A stretch of 5,599 nt of DNA from Pseudomonadota bacterium (GTDB taxonomy: Bacteria; Pseudomonadota; Alphaproteobacteria; Sphingomonadales; Sphingomonadaceae), in the NCBI GenBank assembly GCA_029781465.1, contig JAKOWQ010000115.1, positions 1 through 5,599 on the forward strand, given 5' to 3'. A model generated the notes under the pieces. That model was not told the DNA's origin. It did no database searches and worked only from the letters and a program-made list of their open reading frames with translations. The position numbers were made by a program, and so were the translations under genes. Of the stretch, positions 5,224-5,599 are shown piece by piece. The first letter of the stretch is position 1. The number at the start of each line of letters is the position of its first letter.

Positions 5224-5599
5224 TCAGGCGGCGACCGCCTCTTCGCCCGGATCGCGCAGCACATAGCCGCGACCCCAGACGGTCTCGATATAGTTGTCAC
5301 CCCCGCAGGCGTGCGCCAGTTTCTTGCGCAGCTTGCAGATGAACACGTCGATGATCTTGAGCTCGGGCTCGTCCATCCCGCCGTAGAGGTGGTTAAGGAA
5401 CATTTCCTTGGTCAGCGTCGTGCCCTTGCGCAGCGAAAGCAGCTCGAGCATCGCGTATTCCTTGCCGGTCAGGTGAACCCGCGCGCCATCGACCTCGACG
5501 GTCTTGGCATCGAGGTTGACCGCCAGCTTGCCGGTGCGGATGATCGACTGCGAATGCCCCTTGGAGCGGCGCACCACCGCATGGATGCGGGCGACCAGT
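5224..5599 (-). CDS. ctrA: Cell-cycle response regulator CtrA, C-terminal DNA-binding part (5' end beyond window)
   Basis: CtrA is an OmpR/PhoB-type response regulator that in alphaproteobacteria binds TTAA-N7-TTAA sites and controls cell-cycle and motility genes; in sphingomonads it is mainly linked to motility. The 124 visible residues begin LVARIHAVVRRSKG, the junction after the receiver domain, and the N-terminal receiver with its phosphorylated aspartate lies outside the window. The winged-helix domain is almost identical to remembered Caulobacter CtrA: HLTGKEYAMLELLSLRKGTT, LTKEMFLNHLYGGMDEPELK, IIDVFICKLRKKL and YIETVWGRGYVLRDP. The GTG codons at 5577 and 5574 are internal, not starts. 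The protein ends EEAVAA; a terminal Ala-Ala matches the ClpXP recognition end known from Caulobacter CtrA. A strong intrinsic terminator follows. Confidence 0.98.
   Translation of the reverse strand, partial: LVARIHAVVRRSKGHSQSIIRTGKLAVNLDAKTVEVDGARVHLTGKEYAMLELLSLRKGTTLTKEMFLNHLYGGMDEPELKIIDVFICKLRKKLAHACGGDNYIETVWGRGYVLRDPGEEAVAA

Noticed and set aside
5211..5227. Tandem GATCG-type repeat at the ctrA stop codon
   Set aside because: It is only about three short, partly overlapping copies, too small to be a meaningful repeat without other support.
5391..5400. TTAA within ctrA as a CtrA box
   Set aside because: There is no second TTAA at the required seven-base spacing, it lies within coding sequence, and none is found in the 4156-4323 intergenic region.

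Overview
The window looks like a chromosomal segment of a GC-rich alphaproteobacterium, most likely a member of the Sphingomonadales (Sphingomonas, Novosphingobium or Erythrobacter type). Three things suggest this. The last gene is a near-textbook CtrA, a cell-cycle regulator restricted to alphaproteobacteria. The TrmB and malic enzyme resemble sphingomonad versions as I remember them. The LuxR-type helix-turn-helix gene has the 'NERLRDARRK.GV.SSRE.ARLL' pattern I associate with sphingomonads. I ran no database search, so the placement rests on recalled family sequences. I see no insertion sequence, phage gene, tRNA, rRNA, CRISPR array or origin.

Layout. At 1-2249 (+) is a hybrid malic enzyme (MaeB: catalytic domain plus phosphotransacetylase-like domain), cut only at its extreme N-terminus. 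A GNAT acetyltransferase (2246-2752, +) overlaps its stop codon by four bases. Converging on that pair is a two-gene minus-strand operon: trmB (tRNA m7G46 methyltransferase, 3436-4155), followed by an Asp/Glu-racemase-family gene (2744-3439). These two also overlap by four bases, and the racemase and GNAT 3' ends overlap by nine. A 168-base divergent intergenic region (4156-4323) separates trmB from a rightward gene at 4324-5151. That gene encodes a predicted membrane-anchored regulator: LuxR-type HTH, one transmembrane helix, then a lipocalin-like extracytoplasmic domain. It converges on ctrA (5224 to beyond 5599, -), with an intrinsic terminator oriented for ctrA between them.

How the genes relate. 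MaeB feeds pyruvate and reduced cofactor from malate, and its C-terminal domain is in known homologues an acetyl-CoA-sensing regulatory module. The coupled GNAT would use acetyl-CoA on an unknown substrate. TrmB is housekeeping tRNA modification, and the racemase appears to ride on its transcript. CtrA is a master response regulator. These are mostly ordinary core genes packed compactly.

The most interesting locus is 4324-5151. Besides the uncommon HTH-membrane-lipocalin architecture, it holds a near-consensus Shine-Dalgarno (4630-4636) eight bases before an in-frame ATG (4645) at the start of the membrane segment. It could therefore make two products, a membrane-tethered regulator and a free membrane or periplasmic form without the DNA-binding domain. 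A perfect 6-3-6 palindrome (4273-4287) lies 36 bases upstream of its start.
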